From positions 1 through 14,631 of the forward strand of contig DVKT01000021.1 of assembly GCA_018715885.1 (NCBI GenBank): a stretch of DNA of 14,631 nt, in the 5' to 3' direction. Of the stretch, positions 7,117 through 14,631 are shown one piece after another; the first letter of the stretch is position 1, and every line of letters begins with the position of its first letter. The translations under genes and the position numbers were made by a program. The notes beneath the pieces were generated by a model. It did not search any database. It was not told the origin of the DNA and was given only the letters and a program-made list of their open reading frames with translations. This DNA is from Caccoplasma intestinavium (GTDB lineage Bacteria; Bacteroidota; Bacteroidia; Bacteroidales; UBA11471).

Positions 7117-7575
7117 ATGAAAAGTAGAGTTGTGATTAAGGAATATGAACCGGCCGATAAAAATGCCGTCATGGATTTGATCCGATTGAATATACCGATG
7201 TATTTTGCCGTCGAAGAGGAGGCGGCATTTGATATGTACTTGGATAGAGAAAGGGAACTCTATTATGTTTTATTGGTCGATGAGTTGATAGTGGGGTGCG
7301 GAGGAATAAATTTCGCGGATAACATGACGCATGGGAAAATTAGTTGGGATATTTTTCACCCCGATTATCAAAGGAAATCGTTAGGTTCACGATTGCTTCG
7401 GTATAGAATTGAGAAATTGAAGGCTGTTGAAAGCGTTCGGAAAATGACCGTGAGGACATCTCAGTTTGTATATGGATTTTATGAGAAGCATGGTTTTGAG
7501 TTGAAGAAAGTTGTAAAAAACTATTGGGCTCAGGGGTTTGATTTGTATGATATGGAGTATAAAGAGAAGCGATAG
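7117..7575 (+). CDS. GNAT-family N-acetyltransferase
   Basis: A 152-residue protein with the GCN5-related acetyltransferase fold, which moves an acetyl group from acetyl-CoA to an amine; the substrate is unknown. The central strand and acetyl-CoA pyrophosphate loop are visible as DIFHPDYQRKSLGSRLL (78-94), and the C-terminal part has YGFYEKHGFEL (119-129). In the usual Q/R-x-x-G-x-G/A loop the first glycine is serine here (S88, with Q85 and G90 kept). It starts at ATG 7117. A good AAGGAG at 7088-7093 is too far away for this start; it precedes a six-codon frame (ATG 7107, stop just past 7119) that overlaps the gene start and might couple translation. It is transcribed away from the pst operon. 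Confidence 0.85.
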   Translation: MKSRVVIKEYEPADKNAVMDLIRLNIPMYFAVEEEAAFDMYLDRERELYYVLLVDELIVGCGGINFADNMTHGKISWDIFHPDYQRKSLGSRLLRYRIEKLKAVESVRKMTVRTSQFVYGFYEKHGFELKKVVKNYWAQGFDLYDMEYKEKR

Positions 7576-7641
7576 AAAAACGCTGTCTGAGTATATGACA
7601 AATATGAGTTATGAAATGGATAAATAATAGATTTTATTCGT

Positions 7642-7649
7642 TATCTTTG
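7642..7649 (+). promoter_or_regulatory. Bacteroidota-type -7 element (TATCTTTG) for glnS
   Basis: An exact TAnnTTTG match 48 nt before the glnS ATG, identical to the element before the GNAT gene. No clear -33 TTTG is present. It predicts a leader of roughly 35-40 nt. Confidence 0.5.
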
Positions 7650-7697
7650 CCGCTAACAAATTAAGAAAGTATATCTGCAAGTAGAAAAACTTTGACT

Positions 7698-9401
7698 ATG
7701 ACACACGTAGCAGAACACAATGAAGAAGAAAAGAAAAGCCTGAATTTTATAGAAATGGCTGTCGAGGCCGATTTGGCTGCCGGTAAAAACGGCGGGCGTT
7801 TGAATACTCGGTTTCCGCCCGAGCCTAACGGCTATTTGCATATAGGTCATGCAAAGGCTATTTGCATGGATTTCGGGATTGCCGCGAAATATGGAGGAAC
7901 ATGTAATTTGCGTTTTGACGATACCAATCCGGCCCGGGAAGATGTGGAATATGTCGATTCTATTATGGAAGATATTCACTGGCTGGGCTTTGACTGGGGA
8001 GATCGTCTTTATTATGCATCGGATTATTTCCCGAAGTTGTATGATTTGGCATTGCGTATGATAAAGGAGGGATATGCTTATGTAGATGAGCAGACTTCGG
8101 AACAAATCGCCCAGCAAAAGGGAACACCTACACAACCCGGAGTAAGTAGCCCGTATCGCGATCGTCCCGTAGAAGAAAATCTCGATTTGTTCGAGCGCAT
8201 GAATAAGGGCGAATTTGAAGAAGGTGCGATGGTATTGCGGGCGAAAATCGATATGGCTTCTCCTAATATGCACATGCGCGACCCGATTATGTATCGGATT
8301 ATAAAACACCCGCACCATCGTACGGGTACGAAGTGGAATGTATATCCCATGTACGATTTTGCGCATGGGCAATCGGATTATTTCGAGGGGGTTACCCATT
8401 CTATTTGTACATTGGAGTTTGAGGTGCATAGACCTTTATATGAGTGGTTTGTGAAATTCTTGGCCGATGACAGTTATTGTCCTCGACAGATTGAGTTCAA
8501 CCGTCTGAACCTTACTTATACCGTGATGAGTAAACGTAAACTTTTACAGTTGGTTCAGGAAAAACTCGTTTCGGGCTGGGACGATCCCCGTATGCCGACT
8601 CTGTGCGGGTTGCGTCGTCGCGGATATACACCCGAGTCGATACGCAATTTTGTAAATAAGATAGGGTATACCAAATTCGACGGTCTTATCGATGTTGCAT
8701 TGCTCGAACATAGCATTCGGGAAGACCTTAATAAGAATGCCAATCGGGTGGCTGCCGTAGTGAATCCGGTCAAACTTATTATAACCAATTATCCCGAAGA
8801 TAAGGTCGAATATCTTGATGCGGAGAATAATCCCGAGAAACCTGAGGCTGGCGTGCATTCGATGCCTTTTACAAGGGAACTTTATATCGAACGGGAAGAT
8901 TTCATGGAGAATCCACCCAAGAAATATTTCCGTATGACACCCGGTCAGGAAGTCCGTCTCAAATCGGCGTACATAGTAAAATGCACAGGCTGTAAAAAGA
9001 ATGCCTCCGGTGAAATCGAGGAGGTATATTGCGAATACGATCCCGAGACGCGTAGCGGAATGCCCGAAAGCAATCGGAAAGTGAAAGGTACGCTGCATTG
9101 GGTTTCGGCACGTTATGCCGTTGAAGCCGAAGTGCGTATGTACGATCGTCTTTTCATGGTAGAGAATCCGGCCGAAGAAAAGGATACCGATTTCAGGGAG
9201 TTGTTGAATCCCGATTCTTTGTCGGTTGTCAAAGCCTATATCGAGCCGTATTTGGCAGAGACGGCAAAAGTGGGAGACCACTATCAGTTCCAGCGTATCG
9301 GCTATTTTTCAGTAGATCCCGATACGACCCGGGAGCATTTGGTCTTCAATCGCACCGTGTCTTTGAAAGATAGTTGGGAGAAAATAAAAGATAAGCGTTG
9401 A
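7698..9401 (+). CDS. glnS: Glutamine--tRNA ligase (GlnRS)
   Basis: A 567-residue cytoplasmic class I aminoacyl-tRNA synthetase that charges tRNA-Gln with glutamine. With the start at ATG 7698, the ATP-binding HIGH motif is at 48-51, inside RFPPEPNGYLHIGH, and the KMSKS equivalent VMSKR is at 276-280. The C-terminal anticodon-binding beta-barrels run from about residue 340 to the end. They contain a CTGC (429-432) plus a cysteine at 445 in VYCEYDPETRSG, a possible metal site. A TTG two codons upstream (7692) could extend the frame, but the ATG is preferred as the standard start. A consensus -7 element lies upstream, and a strong hairpin follows the stop. Confidence 0.97.
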   Translation: MTHVAEHNEEEKKSLNFIEMAVEADLAAGKNGGRLNTRFPPEPNGYLHIGHAKAICMDFGIAAKYGGTCNLRFDDTNPAREDVEYVDSIMEDIHWLGFDWGDRLYYASDYFPKLYDLALRMIKEGYAYVDEQTSEQIAQQKGTPTQPGVSSPYRDRPVEENLDLFERMNKGEFEEGAMVLRAKIDMASPNMHMRDPIMYRIIKHPHHRTGTKWNVYPMYDFAHGQSDYFEGVTHSICTLEFEVHRPLYEWFVKFLADDSYCPRQIEFNRLNLTYTVMSKRKLLQLVQEKLVSGWDDPRMPTLCGLRRRGYTPESIRNFVNKIGYTKFDGLIDVALLEHSIREDLNKNANRVAAVVNPVKLIITNYPEDKVEYLDAENNPEKPEAGVHSMPFTRELYIEREDFMENPPKKYFRMTPGQEVRLKSAYIVKCTGCKKNASGEIEEVYCEYDPETRSGMPESNRKVKGTLHWVSARYAVEAEVRMYDRLFMVENPAEEKDTDFRELLNPDSLSVVKAYIEPYLAETAKVGDHYQFQRIGYFSVDPDTTREHLVFNRTVSLKDSWEKIKDKR

Positions 9402-9422
9402 AATTGATATAAGCCAATTGTG

Positions 9423-9462
9423 TACCGGAGTAACGCGGAATGGGTTTCGCTTTACTCCGGTA
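9423..9462 (+). terminator. Long stem-loop between glnS and the TPR gene (terminator or attenuator)
   Basis: Arms TACCGGAGTAA (9423-9433) and TTACTCCGGTA (9452-9462) are perfect complements over 11 bp. After one C/T mismatch the stem continues with GCGGAA (9435-9440) against TTTCGC (9445-9450), containing one G-U pair, around a TGGG loop. The tract after it (TTGTCTT) is only moderately T-rich, so termination may be partial. It begins 21 nt after the glnS stop and ends 20 nt before the next ATG. No promoter is visible after it, which suggests read-through into the downstream genes or a role in RNA processing or stability. Confidence 0.7.
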
Positions 9463-9482
9463 TTGTCTTAAAAAACGGTTTT

Positions 9483-10928
9483 ATGGATAATGAAGACATC
9501 AATTCCGATTTGATACGTCGTTACGAGGATATGCTCCGTTGCGGCGAACGCCGTTATTTCGATGCAGAAGATATAGAGGATATTGCTTATGAATATGAAC
9601 TCTCGGAGCAATATCGAGATGCGCTCGGCGTTATTGAATACGGATTGGAATTGCACCCGGGAAACACCGATTTATTGGTGCGCCGGGCCGGATATTTGTT
9701 GTGTCTTGATCGTATCGATGATGCAGAACGTCAAATCGATGAGATACATAGCCATACAGCCGATGCTCTTCTTATTCAAACGGAGATTGCATTGATTCGT
9801 TCGGATTTTGTGCGTGCTATGGCGTATATCGACGACTTGCTCGATTCCGATGAACTTTCTTTGGAAATATGTCTCGACGTTATAGATCTTTTTCTCGACT
9901 ATGATTGCTTTTCCGAAGCATTCTCTTTCATAGATGAGGCATGTCGACGATTGCCGAAAGACAAAGATGCCCTTATGCGGGAATTGGCTCATATTTATGA
10001 AGATCAGCAGAAGAATGACGAGGCGATCGCCATATATAATAAGTTGCTCGATAAAGACCCATATTCTCATGCAGACTGGTTCGATTTGGCCCGATTATTG
10101 GCCTTGCGGGGAAAATACGATGAGGCTATCGAGGCGTGTGATTTCGCTTTGGCTATCGATGAAAACAACGTCGAAACGATGATTTCGAAAGGCTGTTGCC
10201 TGTATGATAAAGGAGATTTTCAGGCGGCGATGCACCTCTTCGATGAGGTAATAGATACGGCTCAGGACAAAAGTCTGGCACATGCTATGTTGGCGGCTTG
10301 TTATTCGCACATGGAGTTGTATGAGAAAGCCGTAAATTCGCTATTGCTCGCCATAAAATATGCCGACTATCCCAATGCCGACTTTTATTATCAGTTGGCA
10401 ACCAATTATTATAGCCTGAATGATATTTCCAATACGCGCGATGCGTTGACGAAAGCACTCGAAGCCGATGCCTATCATGTCGATGCCATGATGTTTGTCG
10501 GGGAGATAGATATGTCGGAGAATAAGTTGGAAGCAGCCGAAAAACAATTTCGTTTGGTTTTGACTCTTGATCCCGAGAATGCATATGCGTGTAAAAATCT
10601 GGCTCAAATTATGGAGCGGCTTGCTTTGTCGTCCGACGGTGAAAACAGAACCCGTTATTGCCATGAGGCTATCGAATATTATACACGAGCCGTTGAATAT
10701 ATGCAGCATACCGATGTAGAGATGTTATTGAGTTTGGCATTGGCGCATTTTAAATATGGCGATGTCGAGGAAGCGATGCATCTTGCCGATAGGATAGAGT
10801 CGCTTATGAACGACCCTGAGATATTGAATAACTTAGATGATGAGAATCGGAGCCGTATCGAGTCTCTTGCTCACATTATGGATCTTTTGAGAGATGAATT
10901 GGGAAAAAATTTGAATACGAATTTATAA
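9483..10928 (+). CDS. Tetratricopeptide repeat (TPR) protein, function unknown
   Basis: A 481-residue soluble, acidic protein made almost wholly of helical TPR units, which form protein-binding superhelices. Recognisable units include the segments KNDEAIAIYNKLLDKDP, GKYDEAIEACDFALAID, GDFQAAMHLFDEVID, YEKAVNSLLLAIKYAD, ISNTRDALTKALEADA and KLEAAEKQFRLVLTLDP, with more degenerate units at both ends. No signal peptide or membrane segment is present, so a cytoplasmic location is expected. I chose the ATG at 9483; the frame stays open to a GTG at 9420, but that would place the strong hairpin inside the coding region. The popT-like gene starts 11 nt after the stop, so the two are probably co-translated. 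A role as partner or regulator of the envelope genes is speculation. Confidence 0.85.
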   Translation: MDNEDINSDLIRRYEDMLRCGERRYFDAEDIEDIAYEYELSEQYRDALGVIEYGLELHPGNTDLLVRRAGYLLCLDRIDDAERQIDEIHSHTADALLIQTEIALIRSDFVRAMAYIDDLLDSDELSLEICLDVIDLFLDYDCFSEAFSFIDEACRRLPKDKDALMRELAHIYEDQQKNDEAIAIYNKLLDKDPYSHADWFDLARLLALRGKYDEAIEACDFALAIDENNVETMISKGCCLYDKGDFQAAMHLFDEVIDTAQDKSLAHAMLAACYSHMELYEKAVNSLLLAIKYADYPNADFYYQLATNYYSLNDISNTRDALTKALEADAYHVDAMMFVGEIDMSENKLEAAEKQFRLVLTLDPENAYACKNLAQIMERLALSSDGENRTRYCHEAIEYYTRAVEYMQHTDVEMLLSLALAHFKYGDVEEAMHLADRIESLMNDPEILNNLDDENRSRIESLAHIMDLLRDELGKNLNTNL

Positions 10929-10939
10929 CATAGGATTTT

Positions 10940-11851
10940 ATGGAAAAACGGAGTGCAAAGGATTATACGCTTTTAATGCTTAAAGGAATGGGTATGGGGG
11001 CAGCCGATGTAGTTCCCGGTGTATCGGGGGGGACGATTGCTTTTATCGTCGGCATCTATGATGAGTTGATCGATTCGATCAAGAGTATTAATATGCACTC
11101 GTTGAAACTATTGTTTACGGGTAAAATCACAGCTTTTTGGAAAGCCATCAATGCCAATTTTTTATTATCCTTGTTATTCGGTATAGCGGTCAGTATATTA
11201 TCTTTGGCTAAATTGATGACTTATTTGTTGACAAATGAACCTGTTCTTGTTTGGTCGTTCTTTTTTGGATTGGTGCTGGCATCTACATGGTTTGTTTCAA
11301 AAGACATCAAAGAGAGGAACTGGAAAACGATATTAGGTTTTATCGCCGGAGTCGTAATCGCTTATTATATTACGATTGCTACGCCGGCCGAGACATCGAC
11401 GAGTCTGCTCTTTATTTTTCTCTGTGGAGCTATTGCCATTTGTGCCATGATATTGCCTGGAATATCGGGCAGTTTCATTTTGGTATTGTTGGGTAAGTAT
11501 TTTTATATCATGGAGGCCGTCAATAAACTCGATTTGATTGTTCTCGGTGTATTTGCGTTCGGCGCATTGTTGGGCATTACAAGTTTTTCTCGGGTGTTAT
11601 CGTATGCGTTGAAGCATTTCCGGAATATTACTTTGTCGGTCTTGACCGGTTTTATGTTGGGCTCCTTAAACAAAGTTTGGCCGTGGAAAGAGGTAGTGGA
11701 GACCTATACCGATACACATGGAGAAGTAAAACCTTTGGTAGAAAATAATATTTTGCCTAATGAGTATTTGGTAGAAGGTATCATATTGATGGTTGTCGGC
11801 TTTGTACTCGTTTATGTTTTGGAAAAATTGTCGGCAAAAAAAGTAAAATAA
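10940..11851 (+). CDS. popT: DUF368 membrane protein, PopT-type undecaprenyl-phosphate transporter
   Basis: A 303-residue polytopic inner-membrane protein of the DUF368 family. Members in other bacteria (PopT) were shown to be needed for moving undecaprenyl phosphate, the lipid carrier of cell-wall and polysaccharide units, back across the membrane for reuse. The fold has two related halves, each marked by a short re-entrant motif: PGVSGGT at 26-32 and PGISGSF at 173-179. Hydrophobic helices fill most of the rest. Length is normal. It starts 11 nt after the TPR gene, and a Wzx-like flippase follows after 34 nt, so the order links carrier recycling with a carrier-consuming export step. The specific substrate is inferred from the family. 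Confidence 0.88.
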   Translation: MEKRSAKDYTLLMLKGMGMGAADVVPGVSGGTIAFIVGIYDELIDSIKSINMHSLKLLFTGKITAFWKAINANFLLSLLFGIAVSILSLAKLMTYLLTNEPVLVWSFFFGLVLASTWFVSKDIKERNWKTILGFIAGVVIAYYITIATPAETSTSLLFIFLCGAIAICAMILPGISGSFILVLLGKYFYIMEAVNKLDLIVLGVFAFGALLGITSFSRVLSYALKHFRNITLSVLTGFMLGSLNKVWPWKEVVETYTDTHGEVKPLVENNILPNEYLVEGIILMVVGFVLVYVLEKLSAKKVK

Positions 11852-11885
11852 GATTTCAAATAAGAGGCCACATATCGATTACCGA

Positions 11886-13418
11886 ATGGATACTCAGCTC
11901 GAAAATAATAAACGCATAGCTCGTAATACATTCTTCTTATACCTGAGAATGATATTTATTATGGGGGTAAGCCTTTTTACTTCTCGAGTGATATTGCGTG
12001 CATTGGGCGATGTCGATTTCGGCTTGTTTAATGTTGTCGGTGGGATAATTGCCATATTTTCGTTTGTCTCCGATTCTATGGCGGGAACTTCTTCGAGATA
12101 TATTACGGTCGCTCTCGGGGGAGGAGATAAAGCCGAGTTACGATGTGTTGTAAGCACAACACGCCTTATCCAGATTCTTTTGGCCGTCATTATTTTTATA
12201 TTGGCCGAGACGTTGGGACTATGGCTGTTGTTGAATAAACTTGTTATTCCGGCAGAGAGAATGACGGCCGCCTTTTGGGTATATCAGTGTTCGGTGGCGA
12301 CATCTATGGTATTGATACTTAGTGCTCCGTATAATGCCTTGATCATTGCGCATGAACAGATGAAAGCGTTTGCCTACATTTCTATATTCGAGGCAGTTTC
12401 GAGATTGTCCATTGCCTACCTTATACAATGGACAAGTTGGGATAAACTTATTGTTTATGCAGTGCTTTTACTATTTCTGCAACTTATTGTCCGACTGTGT
12501 TATTCAATGTATTGTCGCCGGAATTTCCCTGAAAGTAGAGCCCCGTTGAGATACGAGAAACATCGGCTTAAAGAAATGTTTGCCTATTCAGGTTGGACTT
12601 CATTGGGACATTTGGCGATTGTCGGTTATACGCAGGGTTTGAATATTTTGTTGAATATTTTTTTCGGACCGGTGGTCAATGCCGCTCGAGGGGTATCGGT
12701 ACAAGTACAAAGTGCTGTAACCCGATTTGTAACGAACTTTCAGATGGCGTTGAATCCCCAGATTACAAAATCTTATGCTGCGAATAATCTTGATTATATG
12801 CATAAGTTGGTACTATATAGTTCAAAGTATGCCTTCTTTTTGATGCTGTTACTTAGTTTCCCTATCATTATAAATGCTGAGTATATATTGGGCTTATGGT
12901 TGGGGAATGTTCCTCAATATACAGTGGCTTTTGTTCGGCTTACCCTTGTTATTTCGACAATAGAATCGTTGAAGGGTTCTGTACTTACATCTCTTCACGC
13001 TACGGGAAGAATCCGTAAAGTTCAGATTATCGAGAGTTGTTCGTTGTTGATGATTGTTCCGATTTCTTATCTTATATTGAAAAGTGGTGTGGCTGCCCCC
13101 GAGTCGGTATTTGGGGTTTATTTATGTGTAGAATTATTTACACAAATGTTGCGAGTACGTTTTATACTGCCTCTTATTGGGTTGAGTACATCTCATTATT
13201 TAAAAATTGTCGTTGTTCCCCTTTCTCTGATTGCGACAATCCTTGTCGTCTTGTTTTTCTTTTATAAACCGGAACCTGATTTGGGGTCATTTGTGTATTC
13301 ATCTTTGGCGGGTGATTGTGTAATAATGTTGCTCGTGTATATTATAGGATTATCTAAAAGTGAGCGCTTGTTTTTGATACAAAAGGTAAGACAAACCCTT
13401 TCTTTGAAAAGAAAGTGA
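11886..13418 (+). CDS. Polysaccharide flippase, Wzx/MATE-like (MOP superfamily)
   Basis: A 510-residue inner-membrane protein of the MOP exporter superfamily, expected to have 12-14 helices. Such proteins flip lipid-linked oligosaccharides from the cytoplasmic to the periplasmic face. The N-terminal region has the family pattern NTFFLYLRMIF then SRVILRALGDVDFGLFNVVGG, typical of Bacteroidales members next to glycosyltransferases. A central segment (about 262-300) contains GPVVNAARGVSVQVQSAV, also typical. No signal peptide is needed. It lies 34 nt after popT with no terminator between. A glycosyltransferase follows 75 nt later. No polymerase or sugar-nucleotide genes are in the window, so which glycan it exports is unknown. 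Confidence 0.88.
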   Translation: MDTQLENNKRIARNTFFLYLRMIFIMGVSLFTSRVILRALGDVDFGLFNVVGGIIAIFSFVSDSMAGTSSRYITVALGGGDKAELRCVVSTTRLIQILLAVIIFILAETLGLWLLLNKLVIPAERMTAAFWVYQCSVATSMVLILSAPYNALIIAHEQMKAFAYISIFEAVSRLSIAYLIQWTSWDKLIVYAVLLLFLQLIVRLCYSMYCRRNFPESRAPLRYEKHRLKEMFAYSGWTSLGHLAIVGYTQGLNILLNIFFGPVVNAARGVSVQVQSAVTRFVTNFQMALNPQITKSYAANNLDYMHKLVLYSSKYAFFLMLLLSFPIIINAEYILGLWLGNVPQYTVAFVRLTLVISTIESLKGSVLTSLHATGRIRKVQIIESCSLLMIVPISYLILKSGVAAPESVFGVYLCVELFTQMLRVRFILPLIGLSTSHYLKIVVVPLSLIATILVVLFFFYKPEPDLGSFVYSSLAGDCVIMLLVYIIGLSKSERLFLIQKVRQTLSLKRK

Positions 13419-13442
13419 CCAATGCTTTCTTGGTGTAGTTTT

Positions 13443-13474
13443 ATTGGTATTCTTTTACATTATTCCTATTTTTG
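13443..13474 (+). promoter_or_regulatory. Putative -33/-7 promoter for the glycosyltransferase gene
   Basis: ATTG at 13443-13446, a 20-nt spacer and TATTTTTG at 13467-13474 fit the Bacteroidota layout TTTG-N19/20-TAnnTTTG better than any other promoter candidate in the window. It lies 19 nt before the ATG, so the leader would be short. Confidence 0.4.
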
Positions 13475-13493
13475 TGTGTAAATATATGGAATT

Positions 13494-14435
13494 ATGACGA
13501 TTTCTATAATTGTTGCTGTGTATAAAGTCGAAGCTTGTTTAAGCCGTTGTATTGATAGTTTGTTGGCACAGACATTTACAGATTTTGAATTGTTGTTAAT
13601 TGATGACGGAAGTCCCGATTCCTCCGGAATGATATGCGATGTTTATGCGGAGCGGGATTCTCGGGTTAGGGCATTCCATAAAGAAAATGGTGGAGTTAGT
13701 AGTGCCAGGGAGTATGGTTTATGTCAAGCCCGGGGAGAATATATCATTCATGCAGACCCTGATGATTGGGTTGAGCCGACCATGTTGGAGGTTTTGTATA
13801 ATAAGGCACAAGAGGAAGCTGCGGATATGGTAATTTGCGATTTCTTTACAAACGATAGTACAGGACAATCTTATGTAAGGCAGGAGCCATCCTCTCTTAG
13901 TGCCCATGCTGTGATAAAAGATTTGTTTATCCGTTTACATGGAAGTTGTTGTAATAAATTGGTACGTCGTACTTTGTATGGGACGGATGTGCATTATCCC
14001 ACGGGAATAAATTATTGCGAAGATTTGTATGTGAATATTTGTCTTTTATTGAAAAATCCTGTCATATCGTATGTCCCACAAGCTTTTTATCATTATATCC
14101 TCGATTTTAATTCTGATTCTATGGGAAAACGTCTTTCTGCCGGGATTTTAGATAAAGATTTGGAACTTTATTATGGTTTGGAGAAATTGTTGATTGAATA
14201 TTCCGATATATTGGATTTATTCCGTCCCAGTATGTCTGTTCTGATTCTTAAACGGGCATTCAGATCGGGCATATATTCCTCGGGAGAATTCAAAAAACGA
14301 TATGGATTTTTGCGTCCTTACATCTTTTGCCTTCGAAAAGAACGACTCTACTTCAAGTGTGTTTATTATATCTCTTGTATGGGAGGATATAGATTCATGT
14401 ACAAAATGACGAATTTGTTGAAGAAATTAATATAG
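13494..14435 (+). CDS. Glycosyltransferase family 2
   Basis: A 313-residue GT-A fold enzyme that transfers a sugar from a nucleotide donor, probably onto a lipid-linked glycan at the cytoplasmic membrane. The opening SIIVAVYKVEACLSRCIDSL, the DDGS at 37-40, NGGVSSAR at 65-72 and the metal-binding DPDD at 88-91 (usually DSDD) are all visible. ED at 176-177 in NYCEDLYVN is a candidate catalytic pair. The C-terminal third is variable, as is normal for the family. Donor and acceptor cannot be predicted. It has its own likely promoter, looks more AT-rich than the genes to its left, and ends 3 nt from the convergent LptF/G-like gene. Confidence 0.9.
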   Translation: MTISIIVAVYKVEACLSRCIDSLLAQTFTDFELLLIDDGSPDSSGMICDVYAERDSRVRAFHKENGGVSSAREYGLCQARGEYIIHADPDDWVEPTMLEVLYNKAQEEAADMVICDFFTNDSTGQSYVRQEPSSLSAHAVIKDLFIRLHGSCCNKLVRRTLYGTDVHYPTGINYCEDLYVNICLLLKNPVISYVPQAFYHYILDFNSDSMGKRLSAGILDKDLELYYGLEKLLIEYSDILDLFRPSMSVLILKRAFRSGIYSSGEFKKRYGFLRPYIFCLRKERLYFKCVYYISCMGGYRFMYKMTNLLKKLI

Positions 14436-14438
14436 TAC

Positions 14439-14631
14439 TTATTTCGGGGCTTTGAAGTAAAGGCCGATAGCGATAAAGCGTATAGTATGTGGGGAATCCA
14501 GACGGCTATTTGCGGTGATGTCGCTCCCGATATGGCGAAAGTCGACGAGACCATGTCGAATAGAATATAAGAGAAACTGAGCAATAGTCCCATTGCGATA
14601 TTGAAGCCCATTCCCCCCCTTTACTTTACGA
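14439..14631 (-). pseudogene. LptF/LptG (YjgP/YjgQ) family permease, C-terminus with two compensating frameshifts (cut by window edge)
   Basis: The last roughly 60 codons of an LPS-export permease, the inner-membrane part of the LptB2FG complex that extracts LPS. The family-like order is RKVKGG, MGFNIAMGLLLSFSYILF, VSSTFAISG, AVWIPHILY and RFIAIGLYFKAPK then TAA at 14441-14439. The pieces are not in one frame. RKVKGG and RFIAIGLYFKAPK share a frame, while the 44 residues between are in another. One G too many in the G7 run (14613-14619) and one base too few near 14482-14486 would explain this. The uninterrupted middle frame instead runs on to 14366, into the glycosyltransferase gene. Sequencing error and real mutation are both possible. 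LptF and LptG cannot be told apart from this fragment. Confidence 0.65.

Noticed and set aside
7653..9281. Two long antisense open frames (258 and 245 codons) opposite glnS
   Set aside because: They mirror the codon pattern of glnS, show no recognisable domain, and one starts far inside the gene. Long antisense frames are common opposite strongly biased coding sequence.
9420..9482. N-terminal extension of the TPR gene from a GTG start
   Set aside because: This stretch forms a strong stem-loop and its translation has no TPR character. The ATG at 9483 is a better start.
14366..14438. C-terminal tail of the LptF/G-like gene overlapping the glycosyltransferase gene
   Set aside because: The tail (after HILY) does not look like the family, whereas the neighbouring frame gives RFIAIGLYFKAPK followed by a stop at 14439. 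The overlap is best explained as an artefact of a frameshift.

Overview
The window looks like a chromosomal segment from a member of the Bacteroidales (Bacteroidota). The evidence is the close family resemblance of several proteins (MutS2 N-terminus, Fe/Mn superoxide dismutase, GlnRS with a CxxC insert, an LptF/G-type C-terminus), start codons without clear Shine-Dalgarno sites, and several matches to the Bacteroidota -7 promoter element TAnnTTTG. The genus cannot be fixed by eye. Gene content is mostly housekeeping. No IS element, CRISPR array, tRNA or rRNA is visible, and no stretch over 300 bases lacks a gene.

Layout. 1-142 (-): N-terminus of mutS2, cut by the window edge. 213-1241 (-): CorA-type metal ion channel. 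1415-2478 (+): a tspO-sod pair. These converge, across one bidirectional hairpin terminator, on a complete phosphate uptake operon read leftwards, pstS-pstC-pstA-pstB-phoU (6907 to 2515). Divergent from pstS is a GNAT acetyltransferase (7117-7575), followed by glnS (7698-9401), a TPR protein (9483-10928), a DUF368/PopT-type undecaprenyl-phosphate transporter (10940-11851), a Wzx/MATE-like polysaccharide flippase (11886-13418) and a family 2 glycosyltransferase (13494-14435). The right edge holds the C-terminus of an LptF/LptG-type permease on the minus strand, apparently carrying two compensating frameshifts.

How the genes fit together. The pst block is a self-contained high-affinity phosphate ABC importer: PstS binds phosphate in the periplasm, PstC and PstA form the channel, PstB supplies ATP hydrolysis and PhoU links transport to signalling. 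PopT, the flippase, the glycosyltransferase and the LptF/G-like permease all serve the envelope: lipid-carrier recycling, export of lipid-linked glycan, sugar transfer and LPS transport.

Most noteworthy points. (1) PstC carries a periplasmic insertion of about 110 residues that resembles one lobe of the PstS encoded next to it, but lacks the phosphate-binding loop. (2) The LptF/G-like gene at the right edge reads correctly only if one base is removed from a G7 run and one base is added about 130 nt later. (3) A long near-perfect hairpin separates glnS from the TPR gene. (4) Symmetrical operator-like sites lie upstream of pstS and tspO. I did not find a convincing wholly new system; the PstC/PstS domain relationship is the best candidate for an under-described one.
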